From positions 34,798 to 98,797 of the forward strand of contig NZ_VJZS01000019.1 in assembly GCF_007097385.1 (NCBI RefSeq): DNA of 64,000 nt, written 5' to 3'. Below are positions 51,730-62,500 of the stretch, piece by piece. Every line of letters begins with the position of its first letter. The stretch's first letter is position 1. The notes below the pieces were generated by a model, which saw nothing but the letters and a program-made list of their open reading frames with translations, was not told the DNA's origin and did no database searches. The stretch is from Flavobacterium sp. ZT3R18. GTDB lineage: Bacteria > Bacteroidota > Bacteroidia > Flavobacteriales > Flavobacteriaceae. Made by a program: the position numbers and the translations under genes.

Positions 51730-52767
51730 TTAATAACTAGTATCATCAAGTTGTACTTTTCCATTGAATGTTCGGTACAAAAAGAAAAAATAAGCGGCTA
51801 ATAAAGGAGCACCAATGGCAACAATAGTGAGCATAATTCCTAATGATTTTTGTGAAGAAGCCGCATTGTATATAGTAACGCTATATTTAGTATCAATTGT
51901 AGAAATTAAAAGCGTTGGATACAATTGCAAAGCAACAAGAATAAGCAAAAAAGCCATGGTCAAGGAAGAAAATACTAGTGCTAGCATATATCTTTTTTTT
52001 GAAACCAATCGGGGAACATTGGCTACAGCCAAAAAAGAGATTACAGGAACAACAAAATAAAGCGGATTTGCCCTGAAATTCGCCGTAACTTCTGGAATGA
52101 AAACTAAAGTATAAAGTGTGGTAATCCCGAAGCTTATGATGAAAAATATCATTCCATTTCTGAGCAAATAGGTTAGTCTAGCATGCAATCTTCCTTCGGT
52201 TTTTAATAAAAGATAGATAGCACCTTGAGTCATAAAAATGGATAGTGTTGTAAACCCAACCATTAAGGCGTATGGATTTAAGAATGAAAAAAACACACCT
52301 CCTTGATAACTGAAATTAGGTCCTAAAGCGAAGCCTTGCAAAATATTAGCCAAAACAACACCCAATAAAAAAGCAATCGAGATACTGGAAACACTGTAAA
52401 TAACGTCCCAACTTCTTCTCCACCATACCATTTCTTCGACACTTCTAAATTTAATGGCAGCGGCTCGAAGCACATTTAACATCAAAAAAAGCATAAAAGG
52501 AACATACATTGCCGATAGCATGGTAGCGTACATTACTGGAAATCCTGCAAATAATGCTCCACCACCAATAATTAACCAAACTTGATTGGCATCCCAAACG
52601 GGAGCGATTGCGTTTATTGCAATCCTTCGGCTTAAATCTTTTCTTAAAAACAAATGCCATGCGCCAGCCCCAAAATCAAAACCTTCTAAAATTGCATAAC
52701 CCGAAAACAATAATCCGATTACTAAATACCATAACGTAGGATAATCAATCCCTAAAAAAGTTTCCAT
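51730..52767 (-). CDS. cydB: Cytochrome bd ubiquinol/menaquinol oxidase subunit II
   Basis: The 345-residue protein has about eight to nine membrane helices, opening LGIDYPTLWYLVIGLLFSGY and the conserved GFDFGAGAWHL. APVWDANQVWLIIGGGALFAGFP follows, the typical CydB signature. It is somewhat shorter than E. coli CydB (379). It pairs with CydA, whose gene ends 10 bp upstream, in a high-affinity terminal oxidase for low-oxygen respiration. Confidence 0.95.
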   Translation of the reverse strand: METFLGIDYPTLWYLVIGLLFSGYAILEGFDFGAGAWHLFLRKDLSRRIAINAIAPVWDANQVWLIIGGGALFAGFPVMYATMLSAMYVPFMLFLMLNVLRAAAIKFRSVEEMVWWRRSWDVIYSVSSISIAFLLGVVLANILQGFALGPNFSYQGGVFFSFLNPYALMVGFTTLSIFMTQGAIYLLLKTEGRLHARLTYLLRNGMIFFIISFGITTLYTLVFIPEVTANFRANPLYFVVPVISFLAVANVPRLVSKKRYMLALVFSSLTMAFLLILVALQLYPTLLISTIDTKYSVTIYNAASSQKSLGIMLTIVAIGAPLLAAYFFFLYRTFNGKVQLDDTSY

Positions 52768-52777
52768 ACTATAAAGA

Positions 52778-54130
52778 TTAAAAGGATTTGAATGTTACTG
52801 CTGTTTTTGACTCGTCATAAGGACCATGTTTTATTTTTTTGTTAACCGTGTATAAAAACAGGGCTAACAATAGGGAATAAACCACAGTAAACATAACCAA
52901 TGAAAATACGATTTGATTGGAAGCAACTTCTTGAGAAAAAGCATTACTGGTTCTTAACTGACCATAAACTACCCAAGGTTGTCTTCCCATTTCGGCAGTA
53001 AACCATCCTACTTGATTGGCAATTTGGGGTAAAATGACAGCAAAAGAGAAAATCCACAAGAGCCATTTGGTTTCAAATAACCTTCCGCGCCACCATAAAA
53101 AGCTGGCGTATAAGGTAAGTCCGATTAATGCCATTCCTATGGCAACCATGATATGATAAAACTGGAAAACCGCATTTATTTGACTCGGTCTGTCTTCAAC
53201 TGGAAAATTGTTTAATCCTTTTATGGGAGCATTAAAATCTTGATGCAACAAGAAAGACAGTCCGCCTGGAATTCCAATACCTGTAACTTTTTGTTTTTCT
53301 TTATCTACCCAGCCCAGAAAATATAAATCGGCGGGTTTGTCTTTTTGAAAATGACCTTCCATTGTAGCCAGTTTTGCAGGTTGATTAACCGCAACTCCAT
53401 CTGCCGTACTGTGACCCGAAAGCAATTGGGTAAGCGAAAAAACGGTCGCGACAACTAAAGCAATTTTGAACGCTTTTTTAGATATTTGAACATAACGTCC
53501 TTTTCTAATATAATAAGCGTGTACACTTAAAACCAAAAAAGCTCCAGCTAAAATAGCACCTTGCCAAGTATGAATTATTCGATCTACACTTGATGGATTG
53601 AAGACCATTACCCAAAAATCTGTCACTTCGGCACGAGCGTTCAGTCCTGTACCAACGATATGATAACCCGCGGGTGTTTGTTGCCAGGAATTAGCAACTA
53701 CAATCCAAACGGCAGAGAACATAGAACCTAAAAATACGCCTAAAGTAGATATAAAATGTACCCAAGGTTTGACACGATTCCATCCAAAAAGTAATACTCC
53801 AAGAAAAGTACTCTCTAAACCAAAGGCAAATAATCCTTCGGCGGCTAATGCACTTCCAAAAATATCACCTACATAACGGGAATATACCGCCCAATTGGTT
53901 CCAAATTCGAACTCCATTATAATTCCGGTCGCAACACCTATTCCAAAAGTTAAGGCGAATATTTTAATCCAAAAGCGGGTCAAAATTTCGTACTCTTTAT
54001 TTCCGGTTTTAATGTAAAGTCCTTCCATGATTACCATTATTAATCCAATACCAATACTCAGTGGTGGATAAATATAGTGGAAGGCAATTGTAAAAGCAAA
54101 TTGTATACGGGCTAGTATTTCAACATCCAT
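52778..54130 (-). CDS. cydA: Cytochrome bd ubiquinol/menaquinol oxidase subunit I
   Basis: The 450 residues are of the short Q-loop type, against 522 in E. coli. The haem ligand His18 lies in FTIAFHYIYPPLSIG. EFGTNWAVYSRYVGDIFGS and GWFTAEMGRQPWVVYGQLRT are classic CydA segments. The enzyme oxidises quinol and reduces oxygen to water in the inner membrane. It leads the cydAB(-yjdF-like) unit; a palindrome and a near-consensus -7 box lie upstream. Confidence 0.95.
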   Translation of the reverse strand: MDVEILARIQFAFTIAFHYIYPPLSIGIGLIMVIMEGLYIKTGNKEYEILTRFWIKIFALTFGIGVATGIIMEFEFGTNWAVYSRYVGDIFGSALAAEGLFAFGLESTFLGVLLFGWNRVKPWVHFISTLGVFLGSMFSAVWIVVANSWQQTPAGYHIVGTGLNARAEVTDFWVMVFNPSSVDRIIHTWQGAILAGAFLVLSVHAYYIRKGRYVQISKKAFKIALVVATVFSLTQLLSGHSTADGVAVNQPAKLATMEGHFQKDKPADLYFLGWVDKEKQKVTGIGIPGGLSFLLHQDFNAPIKGLNNFPVEDRPSQINAVFQFYHIMVAIGMALIGLTLYASFLWWRGRLFETKWLLWIFSFAVILPQIANQVGWFTAEMGRQPWVVYGQLRTSNAFSQEVASNQIVFSLVMFTVVYSLLLALFLYTVNKKIKHGPYDESKTAVTFKSF

Positions 54131-54147
54131 AATAAAAATTGTTCATT

Positions 54148-54169
54148 TAAAAGTATGCGTAAATTTACG
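54148..54169 (-). promoter_or_regulatory. Candidate cydA promoter element with palindrome
   Basis: A perfect 12-bp palindrome CGTAAATTTACG (54158-54169) sits directly upstream of TACTTTTA (54155-54148, minus strand), one base off TAnnTTTG. It could be an operator for oxygen-responsive control, but it does not fit the FNR pattern (TTGAT-N4-ATCAA). The rest of 54170-54356 shows nothing clear. Confidence 0.35.
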
Positions 54170-54356
54170 ACAGAAACGGGACTAATGAGGCATTATAAAA
54201 GAATTTTAATAGAGCAAATTCTAACGTATTAATTATTAGTTGGTAAGGTTTTGTGTTTTTCAGAATAGAATTATAGTGCATTTATAATGAGGGATCTAAG
54301 TTTAAACTATTCCGTTTAAACTATTTATTCCTATAAAGTAAAAATGAGAAATTAGT

Positions 54357-54392
54357 TTCAAAAAAAAAGCACCATTATAAAATGATGCTTTT
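54357..54392 (-). terminator. Terminator of the M42 peptidase gene
   Basis: Arms 54365-54376 and 54381-54392 pair with one mismatch around a 4-base loop. On the minus strand a run of Ts follows. Confidence 0.7.
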
Positions 54393-54398
54393 CGTTTT

Positions 54399-55487
54399 TT
54401 ATTTGAAATAAGAAAAAGTTTCGTTGTTTTCAATCTTTAGTAGCGTTTCATAAATCAATTTGATCACGTTTTCTACATCCTCACGGTGAACCATTTCAAC
54501 TGTTGTGTGCATGTATCGCAGCGGTAGAGAGATCAAAGCCGAGGCTACACCGCCATTACTGTAGGCAAACGCATCAGTATCTGTACCGGTAACGCGAGAA
54601 GAAGCCAGTCGCTGAAACGGAATGTTTTTTTCAATAGCAGTGTCCAAAATTAATTCTCTCAAGTTGTTTTGAACTGCAGGAGCATAAGTAACCACAGGAC
54701 CTTTTCCGATTTTTGTATCTCCCTCAATTTTCTTTTCAATCATAGGAGTTGTAGAGTCGTGGCAAACATCAGTAACGATAGCCACATTTGGTTTGATGGT
54801 TTGGGTAATCATTTCGGCACCTCTCAGGCCTACTTCTTCTTGAACAGAGTTGGTAATGTACAATCCAAACGGAAGCTTAATATTGTTTTCGTGTAATAAA
54901 CGAGCCACTTCGGCAATCATAAAACCACCCATTCGATTATCTATGGCACGACAAACAAATTTGTTTTCGTTCATAATCATAAATTCGTCAGGATAAGTAA
55001 TAACACATCCTACATGAACGCCCATTTTTTCTACCTCTTCTTTGGTTTCGCAACCCAAATCAATAAAAATATTGCTAATTTTCGGGTTTTCTTCCTTGTC
55101 TCTGTTTCGAGTGTGTATGGCCGGCCACCCAAAAACACCTTTTACAATTCCATTTTTAGTGTGGATATTGACACGTTTTGATGGTGCAATTTGATGGTCT
55201 GAACCGCCGTTTCGAATTACATATACCATTCCGTCGTCAGTAATATAGTTGACATACCAAGCGATTTCGTCAGCATGTCCCTCAATGACAACTTTATAAG
55301 GAGCGTCTGGGTTAATAACCCCTACAGCTGTCCCGTAGGTATCCGTAATAAAGGTATCAACATAAGGTTTTAGATAATCCATCCATATTTTTTGACCTTC
55401 GGCTTCAAAACCAGTAGGGGAGGCATTGTTTAAGTATTTTTCTAAAAAGGCAATAGATGTTGCTTTTAATATTGAATCTGAACTCAT
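54399..55487 (-). CDS. M42-family metallopeptidase (glutamyl/deblocking aminopeptidase type)
   Basis: The 362 residues have metal and catalytic motifs VVIEGHADEIAWYV (first His), CRAIDNRMGGFMIAEV (bridging Asp), NSVQEEVGLRGAEM (catalytic Glu-Glu), VTDVCHDST and a final MHTTVEM (last His). These are cytosolic, usually dodecameric TET-type aminopeptidases that finish peptide breakdown. It is divergently oriented from the DUF4294 gene. Confidence 0.93.
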   Translation of the reverse strand: MSSDSILKATSIAFLEKYLNNASPTGFEAEGQKIWMDYLKPYVDTFITDTYGTAVGVINPDAPYKVVIEGHADEIAWYVNYITDDGMVYVIRNGGSDHQIAPSKRVNIHTKNGIVKGVFGWPAIHTRNRDKEENPKISNIFIDLGCETKEEVEKMGVHVGCVITYPDEFMIMNENKFVCRAIDNRMGGFMIAEVARLLHENNIKLPFGLYITNSVQEEVGLRGAEMITQTIKPNVAIVTDVCHDSTTPMIEKKIEGDTKIGKGPVVTYAPAVQNNLRELILDTAIEKNIPFQRLASSRVTGTDTDAFAYSNGGVASALISLPLRYMHTTVEMVHREDVENVIKLIYETLLKIENNETFSYFK

Positions 55488-55569
55488 AAAAATATTTTTT
55501 TGCTAAATTATAAATTTGCCTTTACAGTTGTATATATAATGTATAATTTTGTGCTAAAATTATTCGAAT

Positions 55570-56235
55570 ATGAAGCTTTTCAAAATTATAGTATTCTTTC
55601 TTTTTGCATCATTTGCAATTCAAGCTCAAGAAATAAAAAAAGACACTGTCCAAATGGGATATGTGTTGACAGATAATGACACTATCTTAGGGGATACAAT
55701 ACAATTGCCCGAAATAATAATAGAGAGGCATAAAATGAGCGAAGATGATAAAAAACAATTTCAATTACTTCAAAAGAGAGTGTATATTACGTATCCCTAT
55801 GCAAGAGTAGCTGCCGAAAGATTGACCGCATTAAATAGAGGAATGCAAAAATTCACTAATAATAGGGACAAAAAGAGATACTTCAAAATAGTCGAAGATT
55901 ACCTGAGCAACGAGTTTGAGGCCAGGCTGAAAAAACTTTCCAAAAAACAAGGACAAATACTAGTAAAGTTAATAGATAGGCAAACAGGAACATCAACTTA
56001 TGATTTAATAAAGAATCTTAAAAGTGGTTGGAAAGCCTTTTGGTCTAATACCGCAGCGAGTATGTTTGATATAAATTTAAAACTGAAGTATCAGCCGTAC
56101 GATGTCAACGAGGATTATTTAATAGAAACCATATTGGTAAGAGCATTTGAGTCGGGTCGCTTAAGAAATCAAACTCCTGTAAATCCTATAGATTATGATA
56201 AGTTATCAGAGTCTTGGGAAGCAAAAAGTAAATAA
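55570..56235 (+). CDS. DUF4294 exported protein
   Basis: The 221 residues have a signal peptide (IVFFLFASFAIQAQ). The DUF4294 pattern covers LPEIIIERHKMSEDDKKQFQL, YPYARVAAERL and RLKKLSKKQGQILVKLIDRQTG. The mature protein is basic and largely helical. DUF4294 genes are confined to Bacteroidota and commonly lie beside an M42 peptidase, as here. No function is known. Confidence 0.88.
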   Translation: MKLFKIIVFFLFASFAIQAQEIKKDTVQMGYVLTDNDTILGDTIQLPEIIIERHKMSEDDKKQFQLLQKRVYITYPYARVAAERLTALNRGMQKFTNNRDKKRYFKIVEDYLSNEFEARLKKLSKKQGQILVKLIDRQTGTSTYDLIKNLKSGWKAFWSNTAASMFDINLKLKYQPYDVNEDYLIETILVRAFESGRLRNQTPVNPIDYDKLSESWEAKSK

Positions 56236-56260
56236 AGACAAATTAGAATTTTTTGTATAA

Positions 56261-56295
56261 AAAAAGGCAATTATCTACGGATAATTGCTTTTTTT
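56261..56295 (+). terminator. Terminator of the DUF4294 gene
   Basis: Arms GGCAATTATC (56266-56275) and GATAATTGC (56280-56288) close a 4-base loop; A and T runs flank them. The following 56296-56534 is AT-rich with no clear promoter for the protease. Confidence 0.75.
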
Positions 56296-56534
56296 ATACA
56301 ACTAACTGTAATAGTAAGTATTTACTGGGTAATTGCACTTTGTTTTCGAGGAGTCTGAAATGTTTGTGTTTTTGTTTTTTTTAAGTATTATAATTAGTGG
56401 TTTGTTATATATTTAGCAGTAAAATTACTTTTACATCTATTATTTAACAAAAAATCACTTTTTAAAATTTGTTTTTTATGGTTTAATTTGTAGGTTTACG
56501 CCTTGATAACTATTAATTAACCAAAAATTTACAA

Positions 56535-59500
56535 ATGAAAAAAAGATTACTCAGTTTTGTTGTGATGCTTATTGCGATTTCCGGATGGTCGCAAAATGGA
56601 TCTCAAAATGATTATTCGGTTTCTATAAATGGAAACAGAATTACTACTACTGCCAATTTTAAACGGCAAGTTGAAGAGCTTAAAAAAAGTACAAACAAGC
56701 AAAGTTCAAAAACAGAATACACTTTGTTGCAGTTTACAAAAATTCCATCTTTAGAGGAACAGCAAAAATTAAAAAAACAAGGGATAACCTTACTGAGCTA
56801 TTTGTCTAATAATGCCTATTATGCTTCTGTTAATTCTCAGTTTTATGCCAGAGGTACAGTTTCGGATAATATCAGAACTAAAATAGCTATTGATCCAAAG
56901 TATAAATTGGATCCGACTATTGCACTTGGAGAAATTCCAAATTATGCTTTAGAGGGAAATGCAGTAAAAGTTGTGGTGAGCTATTTTAAAGGAGCGGATA
57001 ACAATGTTATTGAAAAAGATTTAGCAGAACTAAAAGCAAGCGATGTAAGAAATTCAAAATCTTTCAACACTGTTTACTTGAGTCTATCTAAAGAGAAGTT
57101 ATTACAAGTAGCCAAATTAAATTGGGTGCAAAACATTGAATTGGTAGGACCTCCAATGGTGGCGGACAATCAACCGGGTAGATCTTCTCATAAAGCGAAT
57201 GTATTAAGTTCTAATATTGCAGGACTTGGATACGGCTTGACAGGAAATGGTGTGAAAGTAGGTATTTGGGATGGAAATCTTGAAAAACACAAAGATCATA
57301 CAGGTAGAGTAAAAAACAAAGAATATCAATCGCCAAGTTCACATGGGGATCATGTTTCGGGTACTATTGGTGGAGCAGGAGTTTTAGATCCTAAAGCCAG
57401 AGGTATGGCGCCAGAAGTGCAAATGTTTGGTTGGAATTTTAATGTCCAATCGAATGGCTTGCAGGTTTTTGAAGAAAGAGACCTTGCTGCACAAAATGAC
57501 GGTGTTGAACTTACTTCAAACTCTTACGGATCTAGCCTTACTTCAGGTTATAACTTGTTGAGATATAGTGCAGGAGATAAAGGAGATGATGACGTAACAG
57601 TTAAATACCCTTATCTTTTGAATGTATATTCTAATGGTAACTCGCAAAGTGCTTATCCAGGTGGATTTAGTACTTCTACAAAATGTTCGAAAAATGCGTT
57701 GCACGTTGCAGCAAATGATCCGAACGATAGAATTAGTAACTATAGTAGTTTTGGGCCTACAATTGATGGGCGTTTAGTGCCTCAAATTGCAGCCGTGGGT
57801 ACAGATGTGTATTCTTTGGATTATAGTAATGGATACCAAGTAATGAGCGGAACTTCAATGGCTACACCAGGTACAACTGGTACATTGGCTTTGCTTTATG
57901 AAAGATATAAAAGCATTTATAACGGTAACAAACCATTAGCTTCTATGATGAAGGCTTTAGTATGTAATACCGCTAAAGATGTGGGTAATCCGGGGCCAGA
58001 TTATAAGTATGGTTTTGGGAATCTAAATGGTTTAAGAGCAATAAAAGCCTTGGATAAAAAACAATTCTTTACTGCTTCTGTTGCTAATGCAGCAACCTAT
58101 GAAAAAGAAATCGTTGTTCCAACTGGTTTAGTTGGACTAAAGGTGATGTTGGCTTATTCTGATTTAGGAACAACTGCTGGAGCAAATAATATCCTTGTAA
58201 ATAATTTAGATATTAAAATTGTTAAGGATGGTATAACTACTCTTCCTTGGATTTTGAATGCCGCTCAACCTAATGCCAACGCAACTAGAGGAGTAGATAA
58301 TTTGAATAATATCGAACAAATCACCCTAGATAATCCTGCTGCGGGTACATACAAAATCATTGTTACGGGAGCAAATGTTCCCTTAGATGCACAAGAATTT
58401 TCAGTTGTATATGATTATGTAGCGCCAGAATTAATTTTGACTTATCCAATTGGTGGTGAAAAATTCAATCCTGATACAACAGAATACATTCGTTGGGATT
58501 ATGAAGGTGAAGCTAAAACATTCACAATAGAATATTCTTTAGATGGTGGTTTGAATTATACAATCATTGCTTCTAATGTTCCTACTGATGCCAGAAATTT
58601 TGCGTGGACTGTTCCTGCGGGAATTCTAGGTAATGCTAAAGTTAGAGTAAGTGCAGGAACTAAAGTAATGGCTTCGAAAGAAACTTTTACTATTATGACC
58701 GAGCCTAAAAACTTAGTAATTGCTCCAGCAGTTTGTGGAACTTCATCTTATAAAATGGGTTGGGATCCTATCGTTGGTGCTAAATACGAAGTTTTAAAAA
58801 TAAACGGTTTTAAATTTGACGTAGTAGCTACAGTTACAACACCAACTTATACATTCGACAATTTAACAGCAGGTGATGATAACTGGTTTACAGTTCGTGC
58901 AATCGATGTAGCAACAGGTATTGCTTCTGAAAGAGTAAGAGCAGTAAATGTAGAGCCAATTGTTAAACCCGTTTTAACAGCGGCAAACATTCCTTTCAAA
59001 GAAACATTCAACGAAAGAAAAGCAACCAACTTCATTTTATCTAAAGCTTCGGCAACCGGAGCTATTGGTTATGAAGTGATAAATCCAACATTGTTAGATG
59101 GTGTAAAAATGTCTGGTTCAGGTACTGCAAGCCCAACAGTATGGGTAGCGAGTACTACAGCAAATGCTTTTGCAAACAATCCTAATTATATCAAAAGATT
59201 ATCTTTCTGTGATATCGATGGAACAAGTTTGACTGGTAAAGCAATGCGTTTGAAATTCAATTTAGTTTGGAACAGTGTTGGGCCAGTTAATAAAAATTTC
59301 TTTAGACTTCTTGTGAATGGAACACCGGTGAATAGTGCCGATGGAGTATCTGTTTATGGTGGTGCTGCACTTACTGGAAACACAGTGTTGACTTATGATT
59401 TGTCTACCTATGCCGGAACTTCATTTAGTTTGACTTTTGAAGGAGTGATGGCTAATGATGCTACAACGGCCAGTCCTCCTGTTTATTCAAATGTCTCTAT

Positions 59501-62500
59501 TGATAATGTAGAAATGTATGAAGCTACTGCAACCGATTTGGCTTTGACTTCTTTTGTATCAAATACAGGTCTAACAGCTGCGGAAACAGTAACAATGAAA
59601 GTATATAACTACTCTCCAGTTGCAATAACTAATATCCCGGTTTCTTATAAAATCAACGCAGGAGCAGCAGTTCTTGAAACTATGCCAGGACCAATTGCAC
59701 CGTTAAGCGAAGCGACTTATAGCTTTACTCAAAAAGCTGATTTCTCTGCTGGTGGAGTTTATACTGTGCTAGGGAATGTGAATTATGTGGGTGATGCTGT
59801 AGCTGGAAATAATTCCAAAACAAATTCAGTTACTAATTCTGGTACAGATATCTCAATAGGTTCTGTAGCTACAGTTACTACTTGTTCTGCGGTGTTTACA
59901 GATAACGGTACTCGTTTTGCGAATTATCCAGATGCCTCAACGAAAACTACTACTTTTAAACCTGCAACTGCGGGTAATAGTGTAAAAGTAGTTTTCTCAG
60001 AATATGCAACAGAAGCAGGGTATGATTTCTTGTATATTTACAATGGACCTACTGCGGCTTCTCCTTTATTGGGTAAGTTTGATACTGACAATCCTCCAAC
60101 GTCGCTAACTTCTACAGCAACTGGTGGTGAATTGACGTTTAAATTTGTTTCTGATTCAGATTATAATGAGTCAGGTTGGATTGCCAATATCTCTTGCGTA
60201 CCTGCAGTAGCAGCGGTGAGTGATTCAGGCATTACTTATATTGTTTCCCCTGATGTTTTAGGAAAGAAAACAAGCACCAATAACATTACAATTCAAGTGA
60301 AAAACTACAGTGCAGCGGCATTAACCAATGTTCCAGTTTTCTATCAAGTAAACGGCGGAGCAAAAGTGACGGATGTAATTCCAACTATCGCTTCTTTAGG
60401 TACTGCTACTTTTACTTTTGCAACAACAGCAGATTTGTCTATCGCAGATGCGAAATATACAATTGTAACAGGTGTTGACCAAGTAGATGGTGATTTGACT
60501 AATAATACATTGACCAAAGATGTTTATAATAAGAATGCTTTGCCAGTTCATACCAATACAGATGGTTATGCTGTTGCTCAATTAAAATGGAATGATGTTG
60601 TCAATCCATCTGGAACTACTGCTTATTCTGATTTTAAGAATATCAAAATCCCAGTTTACGCAGGATTTACATATCAACCAGAAGTTACTATTGCAAAATC
60701 AGAAAGACCAATATCTAGAGACCAAACTGCTAATCCGGGTGTGTTTACTATGATAGTAATCGATTTAAATGGTGATGGAAATGTAACAGATGAATTTTAT
60801 GCTGGAACTTTCTGGGTTAATACCTTGAATACTGCCACTGCTCCAGGTGTTGCTTCTACATTAGGGATGCATTATTTTAGAGATAATATCACTCTGACAG
60901 GTGGTTTGACTATTCCTGCTAATACAACTGCTGGTCAAAAAATGATGAGAGTAATTCATATGTTCCGTTCACCAAATGAATATTATAATGTAAATCTTGG
61001 ACCAACTATTGACGGATTGACAAGTTCTAGACCAGATTTTGAAGTTGAAGAATACATTATTAATGTGTTGCCTTTTACAGCTATTGATGCAAGTGTGGAT
61101 ATGATCTCATCTCCATTAAAGGCAGGGATGAAACCAGTAACGGTTAGTGCGGTTGTTCGTAATTACTCGAATGCTGCTATTGCTAATTTCCCAATTGCTT
61201 ATAAAATCAATGGAGGAACAGAAGTGGTTGAAACTGTTACAGCATCTATTGCTGCTGGTGCAGCGGCTACTTATTCATTTGTTACAAAAGCTGATTTGAG
61301 TGTGCCAAATGACTATTCAATTGCAGTTTATACTAAATTGGTTGGCGATACAGATGCAACAAATGATTCTAAAACAGTAACGCTTTCACATGCGGCAAAT
61401 TATGCCACAAATGTCACAGGGTCGTTTGATGGTATTGATGATTATATCGTTTCAGGTGTTACTCCTGCTCTGGATTTAACCAATAATTTTACTTTTGAAG
61501 CTTGGATTAATCAAAAAAGCCCAAGCGTTTTCGGTAGAATCTTAGACAAAAGCAAAGTATTGTTGTTTGTTTGTAACGAGGTAAATCATTCTTTATATAA
61601 AGAAAATAGTTTGGTATTATCTGTGACTGGTACAGGGGGAGCATTTGCTCTTAATACTGGTTTAAATACAGTTAAGCAAAACAAATGGCATCATGTTGCT
61701 GTTTCTGTAAATGCTACGAATGTATATACTATTTATATAGATGGTGTTTCAGTTCCGTATACCCTTGCTTCAGGTTCTGCTACTTCTGCAGTTGTTAGTA
61801 ATGCTGCTTTTCCCGCTTTCATTGGGAATAATGCTGGCTTAGCTCGTGGTTTCAACGGGAACATAGACGAAGTTCGAATTTGGTCAGGTGTTCGTGACCA
61901 AGCAACAATTGCAGCTAATGCAATGACAAAATATCTTGGAAACGAAGCAGGTTTATTGGCTTATTATTCTTTTGCCGAAGGAGATAAACAATTTGTTTAT
62001 GATACTACTACAAATGATAATACAGCTGTTGTGACAAACGCAAATACGAACGGATTGGGAGAAGGTAAATTTTGGAAAGTTCCAGTTTTGCTGCAAAAGT
62101 TAGATTTTGTAAACCAACTTTCATCGTCTTATGATGCTAGTACAAAAACGTATACTGTATTATTAAATGATGGAGCCAATGTAACTACTGTGGTTGCTAA
62201 TTTTTCATTAGGAATGAATAGTATAGCAAAAATTGGTGGAGTCGTACAAGTAAATGGAGTTACCTCAAATGATTATACAAATCCTGTTAGTTTTACGGTA
62301 GAAGGAGTTGGTTTTAATACTGGTATTTCAGAATCGTATACTATTAAAGTACTTACTGGTTTAAGTAACGAAAGTAAATTGCTTAGTTATGATTTCAAAA
62401 CAGCATGGAATCCTGGATTGATGCAAGAAATTAATACAGCGATTGTTGGAAGTAATGCTACTAAAACCCTTCCATACGGTTTTAATGTTTCAAACTTACG

